Assembly: GCA_030530145.1 (NCBI GenBank) | Contig: JAUMVN010000012.1 | Location: forward strand, 1 to 61,031 | DNA from: Coriobacteriia bacterium | Lineage (GTDB): Bacteria > Actinomycetota > Coriobacteriia > Coriobacteriales > Atopobiaceae | Length of the DNA: 61,031 nt | Direction: 5' to 3' | Shown here: positions 1 to 8,215 of the stretch, piece after piece | How the letters are laid out: each line of letters starts with the position of its first letter | Position numbering within the stretch: position 1 is the first letter of the stretch | The notes under the pieces: generated by a model | Databases searched by the model: none | Told to the model about the DNA's origin: nothing | What the model saw: the letters and a program-made list of their open reading frames with translations, nothing else | Made by a program: the position numbers and the translations under genes

Positions 1-736
1 AGCCGCTTGCTCTTGAAGTCGGTCGCTCCCCGCACAGGGGAGCGTGGATTGAAATTTGAGCATGTCGTCGTTGAGGACGAAGCCCTTTGTCGCTCCCCGC
101 ACAGGGGAGCGTGGATTGAAATTGTCTAGTTTTGGCCTGTCTGTTTTGTAACGTGAGTCGCTCCCCGCACAGGGGAGCGTGGATTGAAATTATGGCCCTG
201 TAGCGTGTTCGAAAAGGCATAACGGTCGCTCCCCGCACAGGGGAGCGTGGATTGAAATACGACCGCCGCCGACGCGAGCGTGTCGGTGCACGGTCGCTCC
301 CCGCACAGGGGAGCGTGGATTGAAATAGGCTAGTGGATCAACCTCACGGCGCCCGCGCCGTCGCTCCCCGCACAGGGGAGCGTGGATTGAAATATCCCTA
401 CCCCTCCCATGCATCCAGCGCCCTGTTGGTCGCTCCCCGCACAGGGGAGCGTGGATTGAAATTTGTACGCCTTGAGCTTCGAGGACTTCGATCCCGGTCG
501 CTCCCCGCACAGGGGAGCGTGGATTGAAATTTCTCGCCGACGAGCTCCCAGAGGAAGCGGCCCTTGTCACTCCCCGCACAGGGGAGCGTGGATTGAAATT
601 GCGCAGTGTCGGCCTTCGTGGCCGCGTCGGCGGCGTCGCTCCCCGCACAGGGGAGCGTGGATTAAATTCTGTTGACCTTGAACTTGATAACTTGCGAGCC
701 GTGTTGCCCCTCCGCACAGAGGTGCGTGAACTCTCA
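1..736 (+). CRISPR. CRISPR array, type I-C-like repeat (distal end)
   Basis: Nine intact 34-nt repeats start at 22, 89, 157, 225, 293, 360, 429, 497 and 566, separated by unique spacers of 33-35 nt. The one at 566 has G to A at its fourth base. A tenth repeat at 635-667 has lost one G in its 3' end, and an eleventh at 703-736 is strongly degenerate. The repeat ends in ATTGAAAT and has a CTCCCC/GGGGAG stem, as in type I-C repeats. Decay on the right and the position of the GAAAT end imply that the leader and cas genes lie left of the window. Bases 1-21 are part of a further spacer. No cas gene is present here, so the subtype rests on the repeat alone. Confidence 0.97.
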
Positions 737-816
737 TTCCGTTTTGGCGGTCAGATCATTTGAAATGCAACCGTTTGGTCTCTGTCCCGGCATATAAACG
801 AGACGTTCTTTCACAA

Positions 817-853
817 AGCAAGAAGCCCTCTCGAACTGAGGGGGCTTCTTGCT
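817..853 (-). terminator. Intrinsic terminator downstream of the DCD-like gene
   Basis: AGCAAGAAGCCC at 817 pairs with the matching arm ending at 853, around a short loop. Read on the minus strand it is followed by TTTGTG, which fits a terminator for the gene at 877-1656. It may also stop transcription leaving the CRISPR array. Bases 737-816 hold nothing else that I recognise. Confidence 0.7.
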
Positions 854-876
854 ATCCTTAACGTGCTTGCGAATTT

Positions 877-1656
877 CTATAACGCGATGATAATTGATAC
901 GGCTATGGCGACGAGGCCAATCGTGATGATCCACCATTTGATTTTGCTGCCACGATGAGACGAGACGATAGCGTCCATAAGGCCCGCGAGAAGGGTGAAG
1001 CCGCCCAGCACCATGAGGTCGACGACAACGACCCACGTTATTGACTCTGTGCCGGAGAGGGCGCCTGCGTTGACGTTGACAAAAGTGAAGATGGCCGCAA
1101 AGAGTGCGAAGAGCGTCATCACGTTGCCGTAGATGCGTGTTTCAACTCCCTTTATCTCGTCCTTCTTCTTTTCGAGCTCCTTTACTTGGTCGGCGTATGC
1201 CCCCTCATACGAGGCGAGACCGCTGAAGCTGAACTCATCCGAGAACGCCCCGGAATAGGGGTGCTCGACTCCCTCAACCGACTCAAACGCTGCCTGCCCG
1301 ATGCCCTTAGACGTGTCGAGTCGGATTACGTTGGCGCTCACGTTGGTAACGCGGAAGAAAAACCTCGTGGAATGCCCTGGGAAGTACAGCGGCGCATCGA
1401 GCGACAAGCCTTGCCGAATGCGGGAGTTCTTGAGCAAAACCCGTGCAGCAACATCGTTTTGGAGATGGACAGACTCAACCGAGCCGACGAACACGGAGTC
1501 GCCGGGAGACAACTCGACTTCGCTGAGCTCTGCTCCGTTGGCATAGAAACATTTTGTCCGAAGATCGTAGGAAACCGGGCCAATGTTGGTTTCGACGGCG
1601 TCTACAAGTGCGCCGGAGTCGATAAGCCCTTTGATCTTTGCGTCACTCATCAGCAT
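877..1656 (-). CDS. Membrane protein with degenerate dCTP deaminase/dUTPase-fold domain
   Basis: 259 aa. Residues about 8-136 follow the dCTP-deaminase family: IGPVSYDLR (25-33), a PGD turn (51-53), NSRIRQGL (77-84) aligning with the GRSSLARLGL active-site motif, and a late HPY. The catalytic glutamate of the family (VLEF) falls on FFRV, so it is Arg at about residue 102 and deamination is unlikely. Residues 150-175 form a charged coiled coil, followed by three membrane segments (178-197, 206-231, 239-259). ATG at 1656 has GGGGAGG nine bases upstream; a second ATG lies two codons in. G+C is lower than in neighbouring genes. It sits beside the CRISPR array. I infer a nucleotide-binding sensor joined to a membrane effector; no function is proven. 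Confidence 0.7.
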   Translation of the reverse strand: MLMSDAKIKGLIDSGALVDAVETNIGPVSYDLRTKCFYANGAELSEVELSPGDSVFVGSVESVHLQNDVAARVLLKNSRIRQGLSLDAPLYFPGHSTRFFFRVTNVSANVIRLDTSKGIGQAAFESVEGVEHPYSGAFSDEFSFSGLASYEGAYADQVKELEKKKDEIKGVETRIYGNVMTLFALFAAIFTFVNVNAGALSGTESITWVVVVDLMVLGGFTLLAGLMDAIVSSHRGSKIKWWIITIGLVAIAVSIIIAL

Positions 1657-1732
1657 GGTGAAACGCCTCCCCTTCGTGTACGGGAGTATATCACCGCATA
1701 GGGGATGCTGGAGGACCCGATGCGGTGTGGTC

Positions 1733-1857
1733 GCTTAAACGCTGGGCACCCCGAGCCGCCCCCGGGTTTGCTAAGAAAGTTCTTTCTGAGCGCGCTATAA
1801 GCGCGAGGTAACTTTCGTGCAAACCCGGGGGCGGCTCGGGGTGCCCAGCGTTTAAGC
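1733..1857. repeat. Perfect 39-bp inverted repeat with nested hairpins
   Basis: Arm 1733-1771 is the exact reverse complement of 1819-1857. The 47-nt loop contains smaller palindromes: GAAAGTT pairs with AACTTTC, and CGCGCT-ATA-AGCGCG folds on itself. It lies between the 3' end of the FKBP gene (1866) and the start of the DCD-like gene (1656), both minus strand. There is no T tract, so it is not a typical terminator. Confidence 0.9.
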
Positions 1858-1865
1858 GGGAGGTC

Positions 1866-2294
1866 TTACTCCGCGACCTCGAGCAGCTCGATGTTGAAGT
1901 TGAGGTCCTTGCCGGCCATCTCGTGGTTCATGTCAAAGGTGATGTTGCCGTCCTTGACCTCGGCGACGGTCGCCGGGAAGGGCTGGCCGGTGGGGGAGGC
2001 GAGCATAACCTTGTCGCCGGCCGAGAGGCTCTCGGCTCCGGGCATCATGCTCACGGGGACGGTCTGCATGAGCTCCTCGCGGCGCTCGCCGTAGGCCTCG
2101 GCCGCGGGGATGTGGACGTCGACGACCTGACCGACCTCCATGTCCTTCACCGCGGCGTCGAAGCCCTTGATCATCTGGCCGGCCATGCAGGTGAAGGCCA
2201 GCGGCTCGTTGCGATCGCGGCTGGAGTCGAACTTGGTGCCGTCGTCGAGCGTGCCGACGTAGTGGACCTTGACCTTCTTGCCCTCGTTGCTCAT
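1866..2294 (-). CDS. FKBP-type peptidyl-prolyl isomerase, SlyD-like
   Basis: 142 aa. It catalyses cis-trans isomerisation of prolyl bonds and acts as a folding chaperone in the cytoplasm. The N terminus (KVKVHYVGTLDDGTKFDSS) and GQMIKGFDAAVKDMEVG are FKBP motifs. Residues about 70-120 form the insert-in-flap domain typical of SlyD, and the chain then returns to the FKBP core (NFNIELLEV). The His/Cys-rich nickel-binding tail of enterobacterial SlyD is absent. The ATG is preceded by an AGGAGC Shine-Dalgarno. It is divergent from the ABC exporter that begins at 2414. Confidence 0.9.
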   Translation of the reverse strand: MSNEGKKVKVHYVGTLDDGTKFDSSRDRNEPLAFTCMAGQMIKGFDAAVKDMEVGQVVDVHIPAAEAYGERREELMQTVPVSMMPGAESLSAGDKVMLASPTGQPFPATVAEVKDGNITFDMNHEMAGKDLNFNIELLEVAE

Positions 2295-2413
2295 GGGTCT
2301 GCTCCTTTGGTTTCAGGTCCATCGGGTAAGATGGACGTGTTTGACCTGCTCAATTCCCGCGTCGGCGTGTAGCTTGCCCGCCGGCGCGCACATAGATTCG
2401 GAGTATACCCGAC

Positions 2414-4198
2414 ATGATGGATAAACGCCTTCTGGCGCTGGTGCCCGAGGCCTTGCGCCATGTGGTCGCCACGGTGGTCTGGCAGTGGGTGGGCCTTCTG
2501 GGCAACCTCGCGCTCGTGTGGGTCATCGCGCGGGCGCTCGCCTCGCTCGTGCTCGGCCAGACCATCCCCGCTTTCGCGCTCACCTTGCTGGCCGTGGGAA
2601 TTGTCGCGCGGGTCGTCGCGACGCGCTTTGCGGCCCACGAGAGCTTTGCCGCTTCCCAGGACGTCAAGCGCACCCTGCGCCGCCGCATCTACGAGAAGCT
2701 TCTGCGCCTCGGGCCCGACTACGCGGAGCGTGTCCCCACGGCCGAGGTCGTGCAGCTTTCCGTCGAGGGCTGCGAGCAGCTCGAGACCTATTTCGGCCAG
2801 TATCTGCCGCAGCTCTTTTATGCGGCGCTCGCGCCTGTCACGCTCTTCTTCGCCGTGGCTCCGGTGTGCCTGCCCGCGGCCATCGTGCTGCTCGTGTGCG
2901 TGCCGCTCATACCGGCGACCATCGTCGCCGTCCAGAAAGTGGCCAAGCGCATCCTCGGGTCGTATTGGGACCAGTACGCCGAGCTGGGCGATTCTTTCCT
3001 CGAGAACCTCCAGGGCCTGACCACGCTCAAGATCTACCAGGCCGACGAGGCGCGCCACCGCGCCATGAACCGCGAGGCCGAGCGCTTCCGCGTGGTGACC
3101 ATGAAGGTTCTTACCATGCAGCTCAACTCCATCATCGTCATGGACATCGTCGCCTTGGGCGGGGCGGTCGCGGGCATCGCGGTCGCGCTCGTGTTTGCCG
3201 CCTCGGGCACGGTCGACCTCTTCGGCGCGCTCTTTATCGTGCTGGTGTCGGCGGACTTTTTCCTTCCCATGCGTCAGCTGGGGAGCTACTTCCATGTGGC
3301 TATGAACGGCATCGCCGCGAGCGACAAGATCTTCCGCCTGCTCGAGCTGCCCGAACCGTCCCCGCGACCGCTGCACACGGAGCGCGGCGACCACTTCGCC
3401 ATGAGCCGCGTGACGTTCGGCTACGAAGAAGGCCGCCCGGTGCTCCGCAACGTCTCGCTCGATGTGCCGTCGGTCGGTCTCACGGCCATCGTGGGCGAGT
3501 CTGGCAGCGGCAAGTCCACGATCGCGGCGCTTCTTTCCGGCCGTTACGACGGGTACGCGGGCAGCGTGTTCCTGGGCGGCAAGCAGGTGCGCGACATCGA
3601 CCGCGCCGCGCTCGCGCGCTACGTGACCGTGGTCGGGCTCGGCTCGCGGCTCTTCGCGGGCACGGTCCGCGAGAACCTGCTGATGGCCGCCCCCGAGGCT
3701 ACCGACGATGAGCTCATTGAGGCCCTCGAGTTCGCCCGTATCGCCGACTTCCTGCGCGAGCAGGACGGGCTCGACACCCGTCTTGAGCAGAACGGCGAGA
3801 ATCTGAGCGGCGGCCAGCGCCAGCGCCTGGCCCTCGCGCGCGCCATCTGCGCGAACAGCCCGGTCTACATCTTCGACGAGGCGACGAGCAATATCGACAT
3901 GGAGTCCGAGGAGGACGTCATGGCCGCGGTGCGCGAGCTCGCGCGCTACAAGGCGGTCGTCGTGATCTCCCACCGCCTCGCGAACACCGTGGGCGCGCGG
4001 CGCATCTACGTGCTCGACGGCGGGCGCGTGGCCGGCTCGGGCACGCACGAGGAGCTGCTGGGGTCCTGCGAGGCGTATCGGCGCCTGTGGACGACCCAAT
4101 CCGAGCTCGAGTCCTTTGCGGGCAAGACGGGCGCCGCCGATCCGTCCCCGGCCTTGCCCGATTCCGCCGACGAGAGCGAGGTGGTCGACGATGACTAA
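2414..4198 (+). CDS. ABC exporter half-transporter, CydD-like
   Basis: 594 aa membrane-ATPase fusion. Membrane helices fill residues 1-310 (for example LALVWVIARALASLVLG). The nucleotide-binding domain follows: Walker A GESGSGKST, signature LSGGQRQR, Walker B VYIFDEATSN. The membrane domain, with FLENLQGLTTLKIYQAD, resembles the CydD half of the CydDC thiol exporter. The next gene overlaps it by 8 bp and encodes a second half-transporter, so the pair probably forms a heterodimer. No cytochrome bd genes are nearby, so the cargo is uncertain; a general heterodimeric exporter is the alternative. Confidence 0.88.
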   Translation: MMDKRLLALVPEALRHVVATVVWQWVGLLGNLALVWVIARALASLVLGQTIPAFALTLLAVGIVARVVATRFAAHESFAASQDVKRTLRRRIYEKLLRLGPDYAERVPTAEVVQLSVEGCEQLETYFGQYLPQLFYAALAPVTLFFAVAPVCLPAAIVLLVCVPLIPATIVAVQKVAKRILGSYWDQYAELGDSFLENLQGLTTLKIYQADEARHRAMNREAERFRVVTMKVLTMQLNSIIVMDIVALGGAVAGIAVALVFAASGTVDLFGALFIVLVSADFFLPMRQLGSYFHVAMNGIAASDKIFRLLELPEPSPRPLHTERGDHFAMSRVTFGYEEGRPVLRNVSLDVPSVGLTAIVGESGSGKSTIAALLSGRYDGYAGSVFLGGKQVRDIDRAALARYVTVVGLGSRLFAGTVRENLLMAAPEATDDELIEALEFARIADFLREQDGLDTRLEQNGENLSGGQRQRLALARAICANSPVYIFDEATSNIDMESEEDVMAAVRELARYKAVVVISHRLANTVGARRIYVLDGGRVAGSGTHEELLGSCEAYRRLWTTQSELESFAGKTGAADPSPALPDSADESEVVDDD

Positions 4199-5867
4199 CC
4201 AGGCGAAGAGAAGCAACGTGCGCGTCATGTGGCGGATGCTCGGCCTCGCGCGGCCCCTCGCGGGCTGGATGGTCCTCGCCGTCGCGTGCGGCGTCGCCGG
4301 GTTTTGCTGCGCCACGGGCGTGCCCGTGCTGACGGCCGAGGCGGCCCTCGCCGTCTGTGGCCAGGGGTCCCTCGCCTGGGGCCTGCCGGCGGTCGTGGCG
4401 GTCCTCGCGCTTCTTGCCGTGGCCCGCGGCGTCCTCCACTTTATCGAGCAGCGCTGCAACCACTACATAGCGTTCCGGCTGCTCGCGCATATCCGCGACC
4501 TCGTCTTCGGCGCGCTGCGGCGCCTGGCGCCCGCCAAGCTCGCCGGCGCCGACCGCGGGGCGCTCGTCTCGACCGTCACCTCGGACGTTGAGCTCCTCGA
4601 GGTCTTCTATGCGCACACCATCAGCCCGGTGTGCATCGCCGTCTTGATGGCGATTGTCATGGCGCTCTTCCTAGGCGGGATTCACCCGGCCCTCGCCGCG
4701 CTCGCGCTGTGCGCGTACGCGCTCACAGGCATCGCGGTTCCCATCCTGGTCTCCCGCGCGTCAGGCGAGAACGGCCGGGAGTCCCGCGACCGGGCGGCCG
4801 CGCTCTCCGGCTTCGTCCTCGATAGCCTGCGCGGCCTTTCCGAGGTGCTCCAGTTCGGCGCGGGCGCGGCGCGCCTTGCCGACCTGGACCGCCGAAGCGA
4901 CGAGCTCGTCGAGACCCAGCGCCGCCTTCGCGGGGTCGCGGCGCAGGGCCAGGCGGGAACGACGGGCGCCATCATGGTGCTCTCGTGCGCCCAGATGCTC
5001 CTGGCCATCAACCTCGCGACCGGCGGGGCCGTCTCTGCCGAGGGGGCGGTTCTCGCCACGGTGGCCACGTTCAGCTCCTTCGGCCCCTTCGTCGCGCTCG
5101 CCAATCTCGGGTCGACGCTGCAGGGGACCCTCGCGGCGGGCAATCGCGTGCTCGACATCCTCGACGAGCAGCCGCAGGTTGAGGAGATCCCCGACGAGGT
5201 CGGCGAGGCGCCGGAGTTCACCGGGGCCGCGGCCGAGGGCGTCGGCTTCTCTTACCAGGAGGAGCGCATCCTGGACGACGTCACCGTGGCCGTCGAGCCG
5301 GGGCAGGTCGTGGGCATCCAGGGCCGCTCCGGTTCGGGCAAGTCGACCCTCTGCAGGCTCTTCATGCGCTTTTGGGACGTGGACGAGGGTCGCGTGGCCA
5401 TCGGTGGGCAAGACGTTCGCGAGGTGGCGACGAGCGCCCTGCGCGACGCCGAGGCCTTCGTCGAGCAGGACACCTACCTGTTCCACGACAGCATCCGCTA
5501 TAACCTGCTCATCGCGAAGCCCGACGCGACCGATGACGAGCTCGAGGCCGCCTGCAGGGCCGCGAGCATCCACGACTTCATCGCGGGCCTGCCCGACGGC
5601 TACGACACGATGGTGGGCGAGCTCGGCGACACGCTCTCCGGCGGCGAGCGCCAGCGCCTCGGCCTCGCGCGCGCGTTCCTGCACGAGTCGCCGCTGCTGC
5701 TTCTGGACGAGCCGACGAGCAACCTCGACGCGCTGAACGAGGCCCAGGTCCTGAAGTCGCTCGATGCGCAGCGCGGGCAGCGCGCGGTCCTGTTGATCAG
5801 CCACAGGCCGTCTACGATGGCCGTCGCGGACAAGGTTTACTCGATGGACTCGGGCCGTGTGAGCTAG
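4191..5867 (+). CDS. ABC exporter half-transporter, CydC-like
   Basis: 558 aa if it starts at ATG 4191 (MTNQAKRSN), which overlaps the previous stop by 8 bp and suggests translational coupling. Six membrane helices lie in the first 300 residues. The ATPase has Walker A GRSGSGKST, signature LSGGERQR and Walker B LLLLDEPTSN. It is the partner of the preceding CydD-like protein in the inner membrane. A longer reading from 4116 exists, but its extra N terminus is arginine/proline-rich out-of-frame sequence of the upstream gene. Confidence 0.88.
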   Translation: MTNQAKRSNVRVMWRMLGLARPLAGWMVLAVACGVAGFCCATGVPVLTAEAALAVCGQGSLAWGLPAVVAVLALLAVARGVLHFIEQRCNHYIAFRLLAHIRDLVFGALRRLAPAKLAGADRGALVSTVTSDVELLEVFYAHTISPVCIAVLMAIVMALFLGGIHPALAALALCAYALTGIAVPILVSRASGENGRESRDRAAALSGFVLDSLRGLSEVLQFGAGAARLADLDRRSDELVETQRRLRGVAAQGQAGTTGAIMVLSCAQMLLAINLATGGAVSAEGAVLATVATFSSFGPFVALANLGSTLQGTLAAGNRVLDILDEQPQVEEIPDEVGEAPEFTGAAAEGVGFSYQEERILDDVTVAVEPGQVVGIQGRSGSGKSTLCRLFMRFWDVDEGRVAIGGQDVREVATSALRDAEAFVEQDTYLFHDSIRYNLLIAKPDATDDELEAACRAASIHDFIAGLPDGYDTMVGELGDTLSGGERQRLGLARAFLHESPLLLLDEPTSNLDALNEAQVLKSLDAQRGQRAVLLISHRPSTMAVADKVYSMDSGRVS

Positions 5868-5875
5868 TTGCGGCA

Positions 5876-6268
5876 ATGATTAACGAAAGAATGGAATCCC
5901 AGACTATGCAGAAGCCAATGACGCCCGCGCAGGTCGAGGCCAAGCGCGAGCGCGAGCGGGCAGTCGTCACGCAGATGATCGGCGTGTATTGTCGTGGCAA
6001 CCACGGCACGGCCCGCGGGCAGCTCTGCGACGAGTGCTCCGCGCTTGTCGAGTACGCCTCGGCGCGCATCGGGCGTTGTCCGTTCATGGCTACGAAAACG
6101 TTCTGTTCGCAGTGCAGGGTACACTGTTATGCACCGGCGCAGCGAGAGGCCATCAGGGACGTCATGCGCTACGCCGGCCCCAGGATGCTCCTGCATCACC
6201 CGATCATGACGGTGCGTCACGGCTTGGATACCCTGGCCGCGAAGCGCCGCAAGCCTGAGGAGGCATAG
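5876..6268 (+). CDS. YgbA-like, nitrous oxide-stimulated promoter family protein
   Basis: 130 aa small cytoplasmic protein with conserved cysteines: YCRGNH, LCDEC, CPF and FCSQCRVHCY. These match the family named after a nitrous-oxide-responsive promoter gene and represented by E. coli YgbA. The Cys pattern suggests metal binding. It follows the exporter by 8 bp and abuts murI, so the four genes probably form one operon. The start is uncertain: ATG codons at 5876, 5891 and 5906 are in frame and none has a strong Shine-Dalgarno. Confidence 0.8.
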   Translation: MINERMESQTMQKPMTPAQVEAKRERERAVVTQMIGVYCRGNHGTARGQLCDECSALVEYASARIGRCPFMATKTFCSQCRVHCYAPAQREAIRDVMRYAGPRMLLHHPIMTVRHGLDTLAAKRRKPEEA

Positions 6269-6269
6269 C

Positions 6270-7049
6270 GTGTCAGCGGATCCGAACAGCTTCATCGGCG
6301 TCTTCGACTCGGGCGTCGGCGGCATCAGCGTGCTCAAGTCCCTGGTGACCGAGCTTCCCAACGAGAACTTCCGCTACTTCGGCGACTCGGCGAACGCCCC
6401 ATATGGAGAGAAGACCGAGGAAGAGGTGGCCGCCCTCTCGCACGCCATCGTCGAGAGGTTCATCGCCGATGGCGCGAAGGCCATCGTCATCGCCTGCAAC
6501 ACGGCGACCTCGGCAGCCGCCCCGTCCTTACGCTCCGCATATCCTGACCTGCCCATTATCGGTATCGAGCCGGCGCTCAAGCCTGCGACCGAGGCGCCTG
6601 ACCATGGGCGCATCCTCGTGATGGCCACCGATATCACGCTGCGGCTGGACAAATATCACGAGCTCGCCGAGACCTATGGGCGCGACTGCGAGGTCATCTC
6701 GGTCCCGTGCCCCGGGCTCGCGGGGCGCATCGAGCACGGGCACCTGGACGAGTCCGATCTCGTCGAGATGATCCGCAGCTACGTGGGTTCGTTTGCGGGA
6801 ACGGTCGGTTCGGTGGTGCTCGGATGCACGCACTACCCGTTCGTCCGTCGCCAGATCACCGAGGTGCTCGGTCCTGAGGTCAAGTTCTATGACGGCGGCG
6901 CGGGGACGGCGCGGCAGCTGCGCAGCCGTCTGGACCGCAAGGGTTTGCTCGCCCCCGTCGACCATGTGGGCGAGGTCGGCTTCGCCTCGAGCAAGGACAC
7001 CCCCGAGGAGATCGCGCTCTACCGCGAGTTCTTCGCTCGCGAGCTCTAA
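6270..7049 (+). CDS. murI: Glutamate racemase
   Basis: 259 aa. It interconverts L- and D-glutamate and supplies D-Glu for peptidoglycan. It has the N-terminal IGVFDSGVGGISVL motif, the first catalytic cysteine in IACNTATSAA and the second in LGCTHYPF, and a normal length. It starts at GTG 6270, with GAGGAGG upstream inside the end of the YgbA-like gene, so it is probably translated from the same transcript. The convergent degV gene follows beyond a palindromic element. Confidence 0.97.
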   Translation: MSADPNSFIGVFDSGVGGISVLKSLVTELPNENFRYFGDSANAPYGEKTEEEVAALSHAIVERFIADGAKAIVIACNTATSAAAPSLRSAYPDLPIIGIEPALKPATEAPDHGRILVMATDITLRLDKYHELAETYGRDCEVISVPCPGLAGRIEHGHLDESDLVEMIRSYVGSFAGTVGSVVLGCTHYPFVRRQITEVLGPEVKFYDGGAGTARQLRSRLDRKGLLAPVDHVGEVGFASSKDTPEEIALYREFFAREL

Positions 7050-7066
7050 CGAGAACTTCCCTGCAT

Positions 7067-7212
7067 GAAAATTCGACTTTACGGTCCCGTTTCTTTGGAA
7101 ACCCTTAAGTAGCAAAGCCGACCTGGGCAAAATAAAACCGCAGGTCGGCTTTGTGTTGTCAGTATTTCATACTTTGCCTGTGCGCCAAAAACGACCGTAA
7201 AGTCGAATTTTC
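7067..7212. repeat. Nested inverted repeat between convergent murI and degV
   Basis: Perfect 20-bp arms (7067-7086 and 7193-7212) enclose a second hairpin with 12-bp arms (AAAGCCGACCTG at 7114-7125 and its complement at 7141-7152). It probably works as a bidirectional terminator, although no long T run follows the stems. Confidence 0.85.
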
Positions 7213-7239
7213 GCGCAAGCGCCCAGCAATTCGGCTTGA

Positions 7240-8124
7240 TTATGCCCTCGACTTGCCCCAGAAGAAGAGCGCGACGGTGCCGGGGCCGGTGTGGCAGCCG
7301 ATGGTAGCGCCGATGTCGCTGACGCGTACCTTGCCGTTCATGTGCTTGAACGTGGCTTCGATCTCGTCGGCCACCGCTTGCGCATCCTCCGGGCACTCGG
7401 AGTGAGAGATGAACACCTTGCCGGAGTAGTCGAGCCCACCCGCGGCGAGCTCCTCCATAAGCTGGAGGTCGCGCTTGATCGCGCGTTGCTTGGTGCGGAT
7501 CTTTTCCTTGACGGCGAGCGAGCCGTCGGGCTCCACGTCCATGATCGGGCAGATCTTGAGCAGGCCGCCCATGATGCCGGCTGCCTTGGAGATGCGCCCG
7601 CCGCGGATAAAGAACGTCAGGTCGGTGGAGAAGAACCAGTGGTGCAGCTCGAGCTTGTGCTCCTCGGCCCATGCGGCCACCTCGTCGATGCCGAGGCCCT
7701 CGTCGCGCAGGTCGGCGAGCTGATCGACGAACATGCCGTAGCCGGCGCTCGCGCAGAGCGAGTCCACGACTACGAGCTTGCGATCGGGATACTTCTCGGC
7801 GAGGATGCCCTGGGCCGCGACGGCGGAGTTGTACGTGCCCGAGATGCCGCTCGACAGCGTGATGTGCAACACGTCGAGACCTTGGGAGAGGAGCTTCTCG
7901 AAGTGGTCGACGTAATCGCCCGTGCTTACCTGAGAGGTCTTCGCCTCGGCCCCGGCAAGCATCTTCGCGTAGAGCTCGGAGGGGGAGTTCGTCTGACCGA
8001 AGTCGTCCTTGCAGGGGACTCCGTCGAGCATGTAGTTGAAATAAACGTATTCGATGCCGCGCTTTTCGAGCGATTCACGCGGGATGTCGACGGTTGAGCA
8101 GCAACTAAGGACGTAGCCGGGCAC
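7240..8124 (-). CDS. DegV family fatty-acid-binding protein
   Basis: 294 aa. DegV proteins bind fatty acyl groups; in several bacteria they are the FakB subunit that presents a fatty acid to the FakA kinase. Matches include the N-terminal CSTVDIP, TLSSGISGTYNSA, VVVDSLCASAGYGMFV, FFIRGGRISKAAGIMGG and the C-terminal IGATIGCHTGPGTVALFFWG, where the HTGPG loop is the family hallmark. Monocistronic. No fakA is in the window. Confidence 0.93.
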   Translation of the reverse strand: MPGYVLSCCSTVDIPRESLEKRGIEYVYFNYMLDGVPCKDDFGQTNSPSELYAKMLAGAEAKTSQVSTGDYVDHFEKLLSQGLDVLHITLSSGISGTYNSAVAAQGILAEKYPDRKLVVVDSLCASAGYGMFVDQLADLRDEGLGIDEVAAWAEEHKLELHHWFFSTDLTFFIRGGRISKAAGIMGGLLKICPIMDVEPDGSLAVKEKIRTKQRAIKRDLQLMEELAAGGLDYSGKVFISHSECPEDAQAVADEIEATFKHMNGKVRVSDIGATIGCHTGPGTVALFFWGKSRA

Positions 8125-8215
8125 GTTGGCTCCTTTCGGAAGGGTTCCTAAAGAGCATACCGTACCCGGCTACGAATTCGTGCCGTTAATGAACGTGGGG
8201 GAAGTCCCCGAGGCG

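Noticed and set aside
190..763. Open frames on both strands across the first 760 bases with repeated RSPHRGAWIEI-like or NFNPRSPVRGAT-like peptides
   Set aside because: These are translations of the CRISPR repeats and not genes.
2291..4459. 722-codon frame on the minus strand opposite the ABC exporter
   Set aside because: A shadow of the high-G+C exporter gene: Arg/His/Asp-rich, no domain, and the plus-strand frame has complete ABC motifs.
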